NCBI RefSeq assembly: GCF_900167975.1
Contig: NZ_FUZU01000001.1
Coordinates: 1,584,580 to 1,648,579 of the forward strand
Length of the DNA: 64,000 nt
Direction: 5' to 3'
DNA from: Ohtaekwangia koreensis
GTDB taxonomy: Bacteria; Bacteroidota; Bacteroidia; Cytophagales; Cyclobacteriaceae
Part shown: piece after piece, positions 44,901 to 54,600 of the stretch
Layout of the letters: every line of letters begins with the position of its first letter
How positions within the stretch are numbered: position 1 is the stretch's first letter
Program-made: the position numbers and the translations under genes
The notes under the pieces: model-generated
Seen by the model: the letters and a program-made list of their open reading frames with translations, nothing else
What the model was told of the DNA's origin: nothing
Database searches by the model: none

Positions 44901-46100
44901 ACAAGCTCTTCAAAAAGGAATGAATATGTAGAGATAAAGGTGATTGATACTGGTATTGGGCTAAAAGCAGAACAACTCAAACATGTATTCGAGCGATTCT
45001 TTCATGTTGACAATTCTAAAACCGGCACCGGTATAGGATTACACTTTACCAAGAGTCTTGTGGAATTACATCATGGAGAAATAATGGTGGAAAGTGAATA
45101 CGAAAAGGGAAGTAGTTTTATCGTGCACCTTCCGCTGCATGAAAAGCGAAATCGCAATGAGAAAGGAGTGAGCCAGAATACTCCGCTTGCTAAATATACT
45201 TTCGACAGTAATGCGATCAAGTCAACGGAATATGAATTGGCAATTTCAGGAAGCGTGACCGATGAAGATATAGAGGTTGCTCAGAATACAAATGACGTTG
45301 ACCGGAAACCGGTACTGCTGATCGTGGAGGATAACAAGGAATTGCGCTGGCATCTTAAGAATGAACTTCGTAATCATTATAAAATTCGCGAAGCAGTTAA
45401 CGGAGTAGATGGTCTTGAAAAAGTAGTGAAATACTACCCGGATATAATTATCAGTGATATCATGATGCCGGAGATGGATGGCTTCGAGTTGTGCCGCAAA
45501 ATAAAAAGCGAGATAGAGACCAGCCATATACCTGTAATTTTATTAACGGCTCGCAGTTTGGAAGAAGACAGGATTGAAGGATATCACACCGGTGCTGATG
45601 AATATCTGCCCAAGCCATTCAATATATATGTACTAAGGGCGCGCCTGAAAAATTTATTGGAGTCTCGTCAGCGCCTGAAAGATAAATTTATGGCAAAGGG
45701 TGGAGTAATTCCCGCGAAAGAAATTACCACCAATACACTGGACGAAGTTTTTCTCGATAAGGTCACCAAAATTATATTGGATAACATCAGCGATCCGGAT
45801 TTCTCACTTGAAAATCTGCTGGAGAAAGTAGGCATTAGCCGGTCGCATTTCTTCCGCAAGATCAGTTCCCTCACAGGTCAGAATCCGAGCAATTTTATAC
45901 GAACCGTCCGGCTTAAATATGCGGCGGGGCTTCTGCTTCAACAGCAACATTCTATTAAAGAGATAAGCTTCATGGCAGGGTTCAATTCTTCTGCTTATTT
46001 CAGTAAAACCTTTCGTGAATTATTTGGTAAAACGCCACAGCAATACTTAGAGGAACAAGTCGCCCCAAAAAAGTCAAAGGAAGCACCGCAATCGATGTAA
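41919..46100 (+). CDS. Hybrid two-component sensor/AraC regulator (HTCS) of locus 2
   Basis: I start at ATG 41919 (1393 residues), which opens directly into the signal peptide MKMIRISILLLFVCHGVLAQ; the frame runs 15 codons further upstream without one. The periplasmic propeller spans about 25-715, with blades of the LWIGT-GL or IWVAT type. The Y_Y_Y domain is at about 727-807 and the membrane helix at 814-834. The kinase has H859 (NVSHEFRTPLTL), the receiver D1180 (IISDIMMPEMDG), and the AraC domain covers about 1280-1380. The layout matches the locus 1 sensor, but the propeller sequences differ, so the ligand probably differs. It should activate the susCD pair and enzymes downstream. Confidence 0.95.
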   Translation: MKMIRISILLLFVCHGVLAQYTNLKFENLSTADGLSSSTCVDIFQDRDGFLWFGTIDGLNKYDGYDFTIYRSNINDPFSISSNRINSITEDSQGRLWIGTGNGLNVFDKNSERFFRMNANIDDPNSISSDVVYDVLFDETGNILWVATKDGVNKLSLSTVDLSQASSLTFKHYIHHEDDARTIDNNEVTGILRDHENKIWLVTAGRNLNYYNPAKDKFERIPVPVPNAKQLDHIPNTMLIDQEGDFWIGNNLSGMIIWNRKKNVFTPVSYINKNVPIFDIYQDARGLIWVATDGHGLYFIDKQKGIVDHQVHNPSDPFSISNNQPSKILQDTNGIIWLATYNTGVNKIALSKSDFGHFFHQEGVPNSLSHKIAQSILQDHAGRIWIGTDGGGLNQFDEKTNIFKHYKSIPGDASSLSSNKIIYLCKSDDGALWICTWDGGLNKLNPQTGKFVSYKHDVSNPFSIRQNSVWCAIEDKQHRLWVGTQSAGLNLFDPASQKFYQYSNIPHDSTSLVNNFVISMFIDSHERLFIGTSTGLCMVDLTSLKTSFPERLTFKNFKAHSLRGNRINSITEDKHGNIWVGSDLGLNKLSTDLKLLEIYTTKEGLPNNLITGVKEDDHGNLWITSKSGLSKLDPATRKFKNFNTHDGLQGMEFQSKSIDKTQDGRMLIGGINGFNIFDPEKILADSTRPRLLITDFKIHNKSIKAFDTINNRVVLKTSIAKTKELTLKHNEGYISFDFLALDYGNPEKNKYAYRMTGLDKDWNYVGSKRSATYSNLAAGDYIFEVLVSGDDVWDNATRVSLPISVLPPPWKTWWAYTLYSIILVIAFWMVMRYYTRRVREEKEHELDQMKLLFFINVSHEFRTPLTLILNPIEKILSAHTQTDEVRTSALTIQRSARRLLNLVNQLLDFRKMDLGKTPLETVEADVVQFSKDIFILFNDLAGMKQIDFRFESSVDALMVWFDPDKLEKILTNLLSNALKFTQEKGTVILSISKVTSSSKRNEYVEIKVIDTGIGLKAEQLKHVFERFFHVDNSKTGTGIGLHFTKSLVELHHGEIMVESEYEKGSSFIVHLPLHEKRNRNEKGVSQNTPLAKYTFDSNAIKSTEYELAISGSVTDEDIEVAQNTNDVDRKPVLLIVEDNKELRWHLKNELRNHYKIREAVNGVDGLEKVVKYYPDIIISDIMMPEMDGFELCRKIKSEIETSHIPVILLTARSLEEDRIEGYHTGADEYLPKPFNIYVLRARLKNLLESRQRLKDKFMAKGGVIPAKEITTNTLDEVFLDKVTKIILDNISDPDFSLENLLEKVGISRSHFFRKISSLTGQNPSNFIRTVRLKYAAGLLLQQQHSIKEISFMAGFNSSAYFSKTFRELFGKTPQQYLEEQVAPKKSKEAPQSM

Positions 46101-46414
46101 AAACCTTATCAAACGATTGAAAATGGGCTATAATTTATGGTGTTTGAGCAATAATTAATCTCCGTTTTTTCATTCCATAGGCAACTTTGAAGCGTATTTT
46201 TTGCGCCCTGCCAGACCTTAATTTCTAAGGCTTTTCAGGTGCGACAAAAGCTACACGCATCAAACTAACTAACCCCAAGCCTATGCATTTCATGCACCCA
46301 AAACCGCGTGATTCCGTCCGGAATAACATCCGTAAGGTACCTCTGATTCTTTCCGTTCAAGCCGGATCAATCCACTCTTCCAAAATCTATTTTTTGTCCA
46401 ACTAAATCTAGTCT
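46101..46414. promoter_or_regulatory. Region upstream of the second susC
   Basis: These 314 bases between the second sensor gene and susC hold no gene. The susC promoter and the target of the sensor's AraC domain should lie here. No strong hairpin is present after the sensor gene, so read-through is possible. Confidence 0.4.
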
Positions 46415-49400
46415 ATGAATAAATCATTACGCTTTAATGTGCCACAGCCGTGGTCAAAGAAGGCAGGTTTGTTACTGGCCTTACTGCTCTCCATCGCTGG
46501 TGTGAGTATACATGCCGAGGCATCCCAGCAGGCAGATAAAAGTATTTCAGGAATTGTTTCCGATGAATCGGGACAAGCTATACCCGGTGTAAATATACTT
46601 GTGAAAGGAACATCACAAGGTACCACATCCGACAGTGACGGTAAATATACATTAAGTATAAAAGGTGACGATGTTGTAGTTGTATTTTCATTTATAGGCT
46701 ATCAGCCACAGGAAGTATCGGTTGATAGTCGGTCGACCATAAATGTTTCATTGGTACCCGATATGCAATCTCTGCAGGAAGTTGTCGTGGTCGGATATGG
46801 TGAACAGAAAAAGGAAACGTTAACCGGATCTGTTGCCAGTGTGAATTCAAAAGTTTTTCAGGACCGGGGTGTTGTGTCCAATCCGTTGTCTACGCTGCAG
46901 GGACAAGTACCGGGTGTAATTGTTACGCGTAGTTCTGCCGCTCCAGGGCAGGAGGGATGGAACTTTCAAATCCGTGGCGCTGCTTCTTCCAATGGTGCCG
47001 ATCCGCTCATCATTGTAGACGGTATACCGTTGGTAAGTTCGGCTGCATTGAACTCGATCAACCCTCAAGACATTGATAATATATCATTCTTGAAAGATGC
47101 ATCGGCTGCTATATATGGAGCCCGTGCTGCCGGTGGTGTCGTGTTGATTACTACCAAGCGCGCAAAATCAGGAAAGCCAACTGTACAATACAACGGTTCT
47201 ATGTCTCAAAAGAGAATGGGACTTACACCCAATTTCCTAAATGGGGATCAATACGGTAAATACTTACTGGAAGCTATATCGAATGCTTCCACTGGTGGTG
47301 TACCCGATGAAAACTGGATCTGGACAAAGTATGCAAGAGCCTGGATAAATAAACCAGCCAGCCTGTATATCGATAAAAATACTCCTGAATATATAGCGGG
47401 TGGTGAAACTATCGGATTCACAGATGTAAAGGATTACACATTCTTTGATACAAACCCGATCGATCTGCTATGGGGAAATGGACGCGCTATATCAAATCAG
47501 CACGACATTAGTCTGGCAGCACGCACCGACAACATGGGCTATCGTCTGTCATTCGGTTACCTGAATGATGGCAGCATGTTGAAGTGGGGCGAGAACTCGA
47601 GCAAGCGTTACAATGCACGTCTCGCCATGGACTATATATTCTCACCACGATTCAAGATCGAAACAAATATATCGCTGGAGAAAAATGACGTTGTTGTACC
47701 AACCCGTCAGGATCAGATCAACTTTGGATCACAACCTGGCTTTCCGGTAGCGACTATAAATGGCAAACCCTATGCATGGGGAACACAACCTGCTCGTAAC
47801 TGGCTGCTTGAACTTGGTGGGGAGAACAAGACCTTTAACAACCGGGTTTTTCTAAATACGAAACTTGATTTTAAATTGGCTGAAGGACTGAACCTCATTA
47901 CGCAGGCCGGGTATAACTGGGCAGCTACGGATGGACAAGTGCAGTATAAATATATACCAGAGATCTATAATTATACCGAAAGCTATCAATATCAACCAAA
48001 CCCTTCGCAGGCTCAATCATTCTACGATCGCTCTTTAGGGAAAGATTCTTATTTCAATACCAACGCCTATTTAGAGTACAAGAAAACATTGCAGGATGTA
48101 CACAGTATCGCTGTTGTAGCAGGTGGTAATTATGAACGTGAAGAGTTTAATTACTTTTCGACACGTACCGGTTACCTGGCCAGTAACGATGTTCCTTCTT
48201 TAGGCCTCGGCCTTGGCGATAACACCACACGTTCCAATGGTGAAATCCGAAATCATTGGGCTATAGCCTCTGCCTTTGGACGGTTGAATTATTCCTTCAA
48301 GGAAAAATATCTTTTTGAAGCCAATGTCCGTTACGATGGCTCTTCCAAGTTTGATGCAGAAAACCGGTGGAAATTATATTCCGGTATATCAGCCGGCTGG
48401 CGCATCGGACAAGAAGAATTCATGCAAGGACTTTCATTCCTGAGCGAATTGAAAATCCGTGGTTCCCACGGAAGCGTTGGCAACCAGGCTGGTATAGGGC
48501 TCTATGACTATATACAACTTATAGACATCAATAATACAGGTCCTATTTTAGGAGGGTATACTTCACGCTCTGTAACGGCATCTCCATCCGGCACATTGGT
48601 AAGTGCCAACCGGACGTGGGAGAAAATTCAAAGTACAAATATAGGTGTTGATATAGCCGTGTTTAACAATCGCCTGTCCGGTAGCTTTGATTATTATTGG
48701 AAGGAAAACAAGAACATGCTGTTGCCACAAACCTATCCTGCGGTATTGGGTGCAACGGCTCCCACAGCAAATATAGGGCACCTGAAAGTATGGGGATGGG
48801 AAATGTCGTTAGGCTGGAGAGATCAGATCGGCAACATTACCTATCGTATAAGTGGTTCGCTTACGGACAACAACAATAAGCTTGTAGACTACGGTGGCGC
48901 AAATATAGTTGTGGCAGGACAGCAGTCCATAGAGGGCTATGCGCTGGGCTCGTACTTTGGCGTGAAGTATAATGGCAGGATTCAAACCGATCAGCAGGCT
49001 ACCAACTATGCACTTCTTGTTCCGGGAAGCAGCATCAACAACATGCCAGGCGCTACACAGATGATCAAAGGTATAAATATGTATCAGGATATAAATGGTG
49101 ATGGCAGACTTACCAACGCGGGTGCCAATCAATATTTACTTGGGAAAACAGATGCAAATGGAAAACCGATTGCCGATGGTGATATAGTATATCTTGGGCG
49201 TAGCGATCCACGGTATGTATTTGCTGTAAACATGGGTGCTGAATGGAAAGGATTTGATTTCTCCGTAGTGTTCCAAGGTGTTGGCAAGCAGAATATATAC
49301 AGACGTTCGGACTGGAGTACTCCGTTTGGAACAATCTGGCAAGGGCATGCTGACTGGTGGGTAGGTAAGACATGGACACCAGAAAATCCAAATTCTGAAT

Positions 49401-49717
49401 TACCAATCCTGACGACAGCAACGAATAAAGGCTTTGGCGGATATGGCGCCTATAATTACCAGATATCAGATTGGTCTTTACAAAACGGTGCCTATGTGCG
49501 GTTGAAAAATATAGTACTGGGCTATACACTTCCACAAGAGCTATCACGCAAAGCGAAATTCGAAAAGCTTCGCGTATACTTTTCAGCGAATGATATATGG
49601 GAATGGACAAAGATTAAAGATAGCTGGGATCCCGAGCAAACCGCTGGTGTCGTTGGTGGTGCACAACGTTATCCATTCTATCGCCTGTTGACCTTTGGCG
49701 TGAACGCTACATTTTAA
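46415..49717 (+). CDS. SusC/RagA-type TonB-dependent outer-membrane transporter, locus 2
   Basis: The 1100-residue protein has a long positively charged N-terminus and signal peptide (about 1-37). The carboxypeptidase-regulatory-like domain (about 42-118; IPGVNILVKGTSQGTTSDSDG) is followed by the motif EVVVVGYGEQKKETLTGS, almost the same as in the locus 1 SusC. The plug (about 140-255) has IIVDGIPL and FLKDASAAIYGARAAGGVVLITT. The beta-barrel ends LTFGVNATF. The barrel differs clearly from the locus 1 protein, so a different glycan is expected. The susD gene starts 17 bases later. Confidence 0.95.
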   Translation: MNKSLRFNVPQPWSKKAGLLLALLLSIAGVSIHAEASQQADKSISGIVSDESGQAIPGVNILVKGTSQGTTSDSDGKYTLSIKGDDVVVVFSFIGYQPQEVSVDSRSTINVSLVPDMQSLQEVVVVGYGEQKKETLTGSVASVNSKVFQDRGVVSNPLSTLQGQVPGVIVTRSSAAPGQEGWNFQIRGAASSNGADPLIIVDGIPLVSSAALNSINPQDIDNISFLKDASAAIYGARAAGGVVLITTKRAKSGKPTVQYNGSMSQKRMGLTPNFLNGDQYGKYLLEAISNASTGGVPDENWIWTKYARAWINKPASLYIDKNTPEYIAGGETIGFTDVKDYTFFDTNPIDLLWGNGRAISNQHDISLAARTDNMGYRLSFGYLNDGSMLKWGENSSKRYNARLAMDYIFSPRFKIETNISLEKNDVVVPTRQDQINFGSQPGFPVATINGKPYAWGTQPARNWLLELGGENKTFNNRVFLNTKLDFKLAEGLNLITQAGYNWAATDGQVQYKYIPEIYNYTESYQYQPNPSQAQSFYDRSLGKDSYFNTNAYLEYKKTLQDVHSIAVVAGGNYEREEFNYFSTRTGYLASNDVPSLGLGLGDNTTRSNGEIRNHWAIASAFGRLNYSFKEKYLFEANVRYDGSSKFDAENRWKLYSGISAGWRIGQEEFMQGLSFLSELKIRGSHGSVGNQAGIGLYDYIQLIDINNTGPILGGYTSRSVTASPSGTLVSANRTWEKIQSTNIGVDIAVFNNRLSGSFDYYWKENKNMLLPQTYPAVLGATAPTANIGHLKVWGWEMSLGWRDQIGNITYRISGSLTDNNNKLVDYGGANIVVAGQQSIEGYALGSYFGVKYNGRIQTDQQATNYALLVPGSSINNMPGATQMIKGINMYQDINGDGRLTNAGANQYLLGKTDANGKPIADGDIVYLGRSDPRYVFAVNMGAEWKGFDFSVVFQGVGKQNIYRRSDWSTPFGTIWQGHADWWVGKTWTPENPNSELPILTTATNKGFGGYGAYNYQISDWSLQNGAYVRLKNIVLGYTLPQELSRKAKFEKLRVYFSANDIWEWTKIKDSWDPEQTAGVVGGAQRYPFYRLLTFGVNATF

Positions 49718-49734
49718 TTCTAAACTTGAAAGAA

Positions 49735-51471
49735 ATGAAAAAGCAACTACTAAAATATCTTACCGTCCTGGTGGGAGTTATGCTCACTGTTGCCCCCTTT
49801 GGTTGTGATGATGCATTAGATCTTGAACCGTTGGATAGAGTGTCGGATGCTACTTATTGGGAAGATGCAGTGCAATTCAAATTAGCGGCCAATAATTTTT
49901 ACGGATACCTGCGCACGTTCAACAACGGCAATGGAGACGGACACAGCGGAACAGATTTGGGTGCAGACCGCGGATCTTTTGCAAGGGGCACCAACACGGT
50001 AGTGTCGAATGATGATAATTATAACAACGCCTATCGTTGGATTCGCAATGTGAACTACCTGCTGGATAAGGCAACTGCCTTTAAATCCCCGGATGCCATC
50101 AAGGTATATGTAGCCGAAGCCAAATTCTTCAGAGCCTATATATACTTCGATAAGCTTCTGACATCCTATGGTGGTGTGATCCTGATCAAAGATGTACTAA
50201 CAACGAGCTCTCCGGAGCTTACCACTACACGCAGTACCCGTGATGAGACAATTGATTTTATCATTCAGGATCTGGAAGAAGCTATCGCTGATCTCCCCGT
50301 AGAAAGTACAATCGCTGCGGCCGATAAAGGGCGCGTAAGCAAGCAGGCAGCGCAGGCTTTTTTAGGAAGAGTTTGTTTGTATGAAGGCACCTGGCAGAAA
50401 TTCAGAAATGGAGATGTAACACGGTATAATGCGTTGCTGGATAAAGCGATCAGCAATACTGATGCTGTGATAACAAGCAACACATACGCATTGTTCAAAC
50501 CAGCGGCACTCGGAGATTCTGCATTGAAGTATATGTTTATCCTCGAAAACCAGAAATCCAACCCGGCTGGTATAACAAAAACGGCCAATCAGGAATATAT
50601 ACTTGCTGTGCGGTATGAATCAAATAATCTTTTGAGGACTATACCAAATCAGATTTCCTTTGGAGCGTTGGGTGCAGATATGAGTCGCCTAATGGCAGAT
50701 ATGTATTTATGCAGCGATGGTTTACCGATAGATAAAACTACGACAGGATTTAGCCGTACAAAGATGACATCTGAATATCAGAACCGCGACCATCGTATGC
50801 GCTACTATATGATGATCCCCGGATACCCATACTGGCAGAATGCTACGAACTGGCATATAAACTGGGACTGGAGTACAGCTGATTTGGCGAATGCTCGTCC
50901 ACCACACAATCCGTGGAGCAATGATATAACCGGGTATAACAATCAGCAGTGGGCAGCGGAGCGCCAGGTGCCGAACTCACAGGAAGGTTATGATTACCCG
51001 GTGATCCGCCTCGCAGAAATATACCTCAACTATGCGGAAGCACTATATGAACGAAATGGAACGATTGGCGATGCTGATCTTGACAAATCACTGAATCTTG
51101 TACGCTCGCGTGTCAATGCAGCAATGCCGAAACTCACCAACACATTTGTGTCAACCAACGGACTGGATATGCGCGAAGAGATCAGGCGTGAACGTGCGGT
51201 AGAGTTACAAGGTGAAGGTTTCCGCATGGATGATCTGAAGCGCTGGTATATAGCGCACATAGAACTGACTAAGCCGGTACTTGGTGTTCGGTGGGCAGGC
51301 ACCGAGTTTGCAACGAAATATACCAATCCTCCTGCGCTCACAGCAGACGGCGATGTATTGGCAGATCCGGCAAGTGAACGAAAATTTACAGAAAAGAATT
51401 ACCTGATTCCTATTCCTACGAATCAGATCCAACTTAATCCAAACCTGGCACAGAACCCGGGTTGGGAATGA
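49735..51471 (+). CDS. SusD/RagB-type surface glycan-binding lipoprotein, locus 2
   Basis: I start at ATG 49735 (578 residues); a TTG three codons upstream is less likely. The lipoprotein signal peptide ends at C24 (VAPFGCDDALDLEPLDRVSD). SusD motifs include FFRAYIYFDKLLTSYGGVIL, RLAEIYLNYAEALYERNG and ERAVELQGEGFRMDDLKRW, with a closing NYLIPIPTNQIQLNPNLAQN. It pairs with the SusC of the same locus at the cell surface. A very regular hairpin follows the stop codon. Confidence 0.95.
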   Translation: MKKQLLKYLTVLVGVMLTVAPFGCDDALDLEPLDRVSDATYWEDAVQFKLAANNFYGYLRTFNNGNGDGHSGTDLGADRGSFARGTNTVVSNDDNYNNAYRWIRNVNYLLDKATAFKSPDAIKVYVAEAKFFRAYIYFDKLLTSYGGVILIKDVLTTSSPELTTTRSTRDETIDFIIQDLEEAIADLPVESTIAAADKGRVSKQAAQAFLGRVCLYEGTWQKFRNGDVTRYNALLDKAISNTDAVITSNTYALFKPAALGDSALKYMFILENQKSNPAGITKTANQEYILAVRYESNNLLRTIPNQISFGALGADMSRLMADMYLCSDGLPIDKTTTGFSRTKMTSEYQNRDHRMRYYMMIPGYPYWQNATNWHINWDWSTADLANARPPHNPWSNDITGYNNQQWAAERQVPNSQEGYDYPVIRLAEIYLNYAEALYERNGTIGDADLDKSLNLVRSRVNAAMPKLTNTFVSTNGLDMREEIRRERAVELQGEGFRMDDLKRWYIAHIELTKPVLGVRWAGTEFATKYTNPPALTADGDVLADPASERKFTEKNYLIPIPTNQIQLNPNLAQNPGWE

Positions 51472-51473
51472 TT

Positions 51474-51512
51474 ACTAATAGCTCCAGAGTATCATACTCT
51501 GGAGCTATTAGT
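51474..51512. terminator. Perfect 19-bp-arm hairpin after susD of locus 2
   Basis: The arms 51474-51492 and 51494-51512 are perfectly complementary around a single base; the real loop would be about five bases. It starts two bases after the susD stop codon. There is no T-tract after it on the plus strand, so it may act as an mRNA end-protector or attenuator as well as, or instead of, a terminator. Confidence 0.7.
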
Positions 51513-51691
51513 ATATACATGCAATTTATACAGTATTGTTTTAATCAGAAGTGATATATCCCATATCATGGATATACATAGCCGTGAGATTTTGAACCCT
51601 TTTAAACTATAGATATATGAGATAGGAAGCCATATGCCTCCCCGGCACATGGTATATATGTTGACTACGACCCCAACCAAACTATACAGAT

Positions 51692-54600
51692 ATGAAGAAG
51701 ACGACCACACTCCTTATTTTGCTTATGTTGTGTATGAGCCCGCTTGTAACAATGGCTCAAAACTTTGTTCATCCAGGAGGTTTGCATACACTGCAGGACC
51801 TCGACCGGATGAAAGCGAAAGTAGCGGCTGGCGAGCATCCATGGATCGATGGATGGAATTTGTTAATAACAGATCCGCAGGCACAAAATACCTATAGTCC
51901 TGCGGCGCGGGCAAACATGGGTTCAAGCCGACAGCGCGCAGATGCGGATGCGCATGCAGCGTATCTCAATGCGCTTCGATGGTATATATCGGGCGACACA
52001 ACGTATGCAGTGAATGCTGTACGGATCTGCAATGCATGGTCTGCTGCGGTAAACCAGGTTCCTACGGGTACAGATATACCGGGGCTCAGCGGTATTCCCA
52101 TTTTTGATTTTGCGTTGGCGGCTGAAGTATTGCGTGTATACCCGGGATGGGCAGCAGCAGATTTTGCACGTTTCAAAAATATGATGCTTACCTATTTTTA
52201 TCCCGTAGCGCATGATTTTCTGGTGAATCACAATGGCGCCTGCATCAGTGCTTATTGGTCTAACTGGGACATTGCAAATATAGGTGCTATACTTACTATG
52301 GGGGTGTTGTGTGACGATACTGCGAAGTATAATGAAGCCGTAGAATATTTTAAGTATGGCGCAGGTATGGGAAGTATTATGAATGCGGTTCCCTATATAC
52401 ATCCCGGAGGATTGGGACAATGGCAGGAGAGTGGGCGCGATCAGGAACATGCGCAGCTTGCCGTAGGAATGCTCGCATCCTTTTGTCAGGTGGCGTGGAA
52501 TCAGGGACTCGATCTATATAGTTATGATAATAACCGGTTGCTCGCCGGTGCGGAATATGTAGCACGTACAAATCTCTCACAGCCTGTTCCCTATACAGCC
52601 TATAATAACTGCCAGGGTGCAAATCAACTTTGGGTTTCTATCAATGGCCGGGGACGTTTGGATGATCGCCCACTGTGGGAAATGGTATATAACCATTATG
52701 TCATACGACAGGGGCTTGACGCCCCCAACGTAACGGCTATGGCTCACGTGACGCGACCAGAGCACGGCAGCTCAGATCACTTCGGATACGGCACGCTGGC
52801 ATTTACCCTGGACGCTACGGCTTCTCCGTATCCTCCATCACCCGTGGCTCCTATACCTACAGGACTTACAGCAACAGCCGGTGTGTCGCAGGTAACATTG
52901 AACTGGACATCGAGTGGTGTGACTACTACAGGTTACAATGTGCTGCGTTCCACGACAAGCGGTGGCCCCTATACTACGATTGCTTCATGGTCGGCAAATA
53001 CAAATCCTCAATATACCGATGCCACAGTAGCGAATGGAACAGCGTACTACTACGTTGTGTCGTCAATCAATCAGGCAGGCACGAGTGGTAATTCTTCAGA
53101 GGCAAGCGCCACCCCTATAGCAGCCGGGTCTTTGCCGGTAGGGTGGGCAAGACAAGATATAGGTACTGTCGGCGCAGCCGGTAGCGCGCAGTACGCAAAC
53201 ATTGGCAATAATACATTTATTGTTAAAGGTTCAGGGACAAGTATAGGGGGCACTGGCGATTCATTTGGATATACCTATGGAGTGGCAACCGGTGACTTCA
53301 CATTTACAGCACGATTGATTGGTATGGGAGGAACATTAAGTAAAACCGGTATCATGATACGCGAGTCTCTTGCCCCGGATGCAAAGACAATCGTGATGAA
53401 GCTCGGTGATGCAGGATGGAGACAGGCAGGTTTCGGTACGCGTACTTCAACCGGTGGTACGATGACGTGGATCGGTGGGAATGACTATACTTGGCTACCC
53501 GCATGGTTCAGGTTAAAACGTTCGGGTGATACATTCACAGGCTATCAATCCTCGGATGGTATAACCTGGTTTGCTATAGGAACAAGTACGATAGCCATGG
53601 CCAGTACATATTATGTCGGATTGGTGAATTGTTCAGGAAGCTCAACCGGTGCATTGAACACTTCTACTTTTGACAACGTTACAACGGAGGGCGGAGGAAC
53701 TACACCTCCTATAGCACCAACCGGCTTAACAGCATTAGTAGGAAACACTCAAGTGCCCCTTCAGTGGAATGCAGTGAGTGGTGCAGCAAGCTACACCATT
53801 AAGCGTGCTACGGTGAGCGGTGGCCCCTATACGAATGTTGCTACAAATCTCAATGTAACTAACTATACTGATACCGGTTTACTGAATGGTACTACGTACT
53901 ACTATATAATAACGGCTGCAAATTTTGCGGGCGAAAGTCAAAACTCCATGGAGGTAAGTGTTACACCGGTGTTGAGTTTGCCACCTGTTCCCGCTGGAGT
54001 TATTGCTACATCGGTTTCATCGCGTCAGATAAGTTTATCATGGACAGCCAGTCTTAGTGCTGAGAGCTATAGTATAAAACGTGCTACAGCAAGTGGTGGT
54101 CCGTACACTACCATTGGCAATTCCGTTACAACAAGCTATAGCGACACCACTGTAACAACACCGTCTATATATTACTATGTTATCTCCGCTACAAATGCTA
54201 TAGGAGAAACGGCCAATTCAATTCAAACCAGTGCTATACCCGGTCAGGCCAATTATTGGAAGTTTGATGAGACGAGCGGTACCACTGCTATAGATGCCTG
54301 GAGTAGCCGAAGCGCAACCCTTGCCACCGGTGCAACCTGGGCAGCCGGAACCATCAACAATAGTATTAACCTCGATGGTACAGCCAACGGGTACGTGACT
54401 CTCCCCGCAGGAATTGTGAGTGCATTAAATGACTTTAGTATTACGGCATGGGTAAAGTTGGATGCCACAGCAAACTGGGCCCGTGTTTTTGATTTTGGAT
54501 CAGACACTGGTATATATATGTTCCTGACGACCAGAAATGGTGCCAACGGAACCGTGCGCTATTCTATATTAGTCCCGGGTGGTGCTGAACAGCAAATCAC

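Noticed and set aside
49110-49610. Minus-strand frame of 166 codons inside susC of locus 2
   Set aside because: Antisense to the barrel region of a clear SusC; no start context or motif supports it.
51923-52450. Minus-strand frame of 175 codons inside the first lyase-like gene
   Set aside because: Antisense to the conserved catalytic domain; its translation has no family features.
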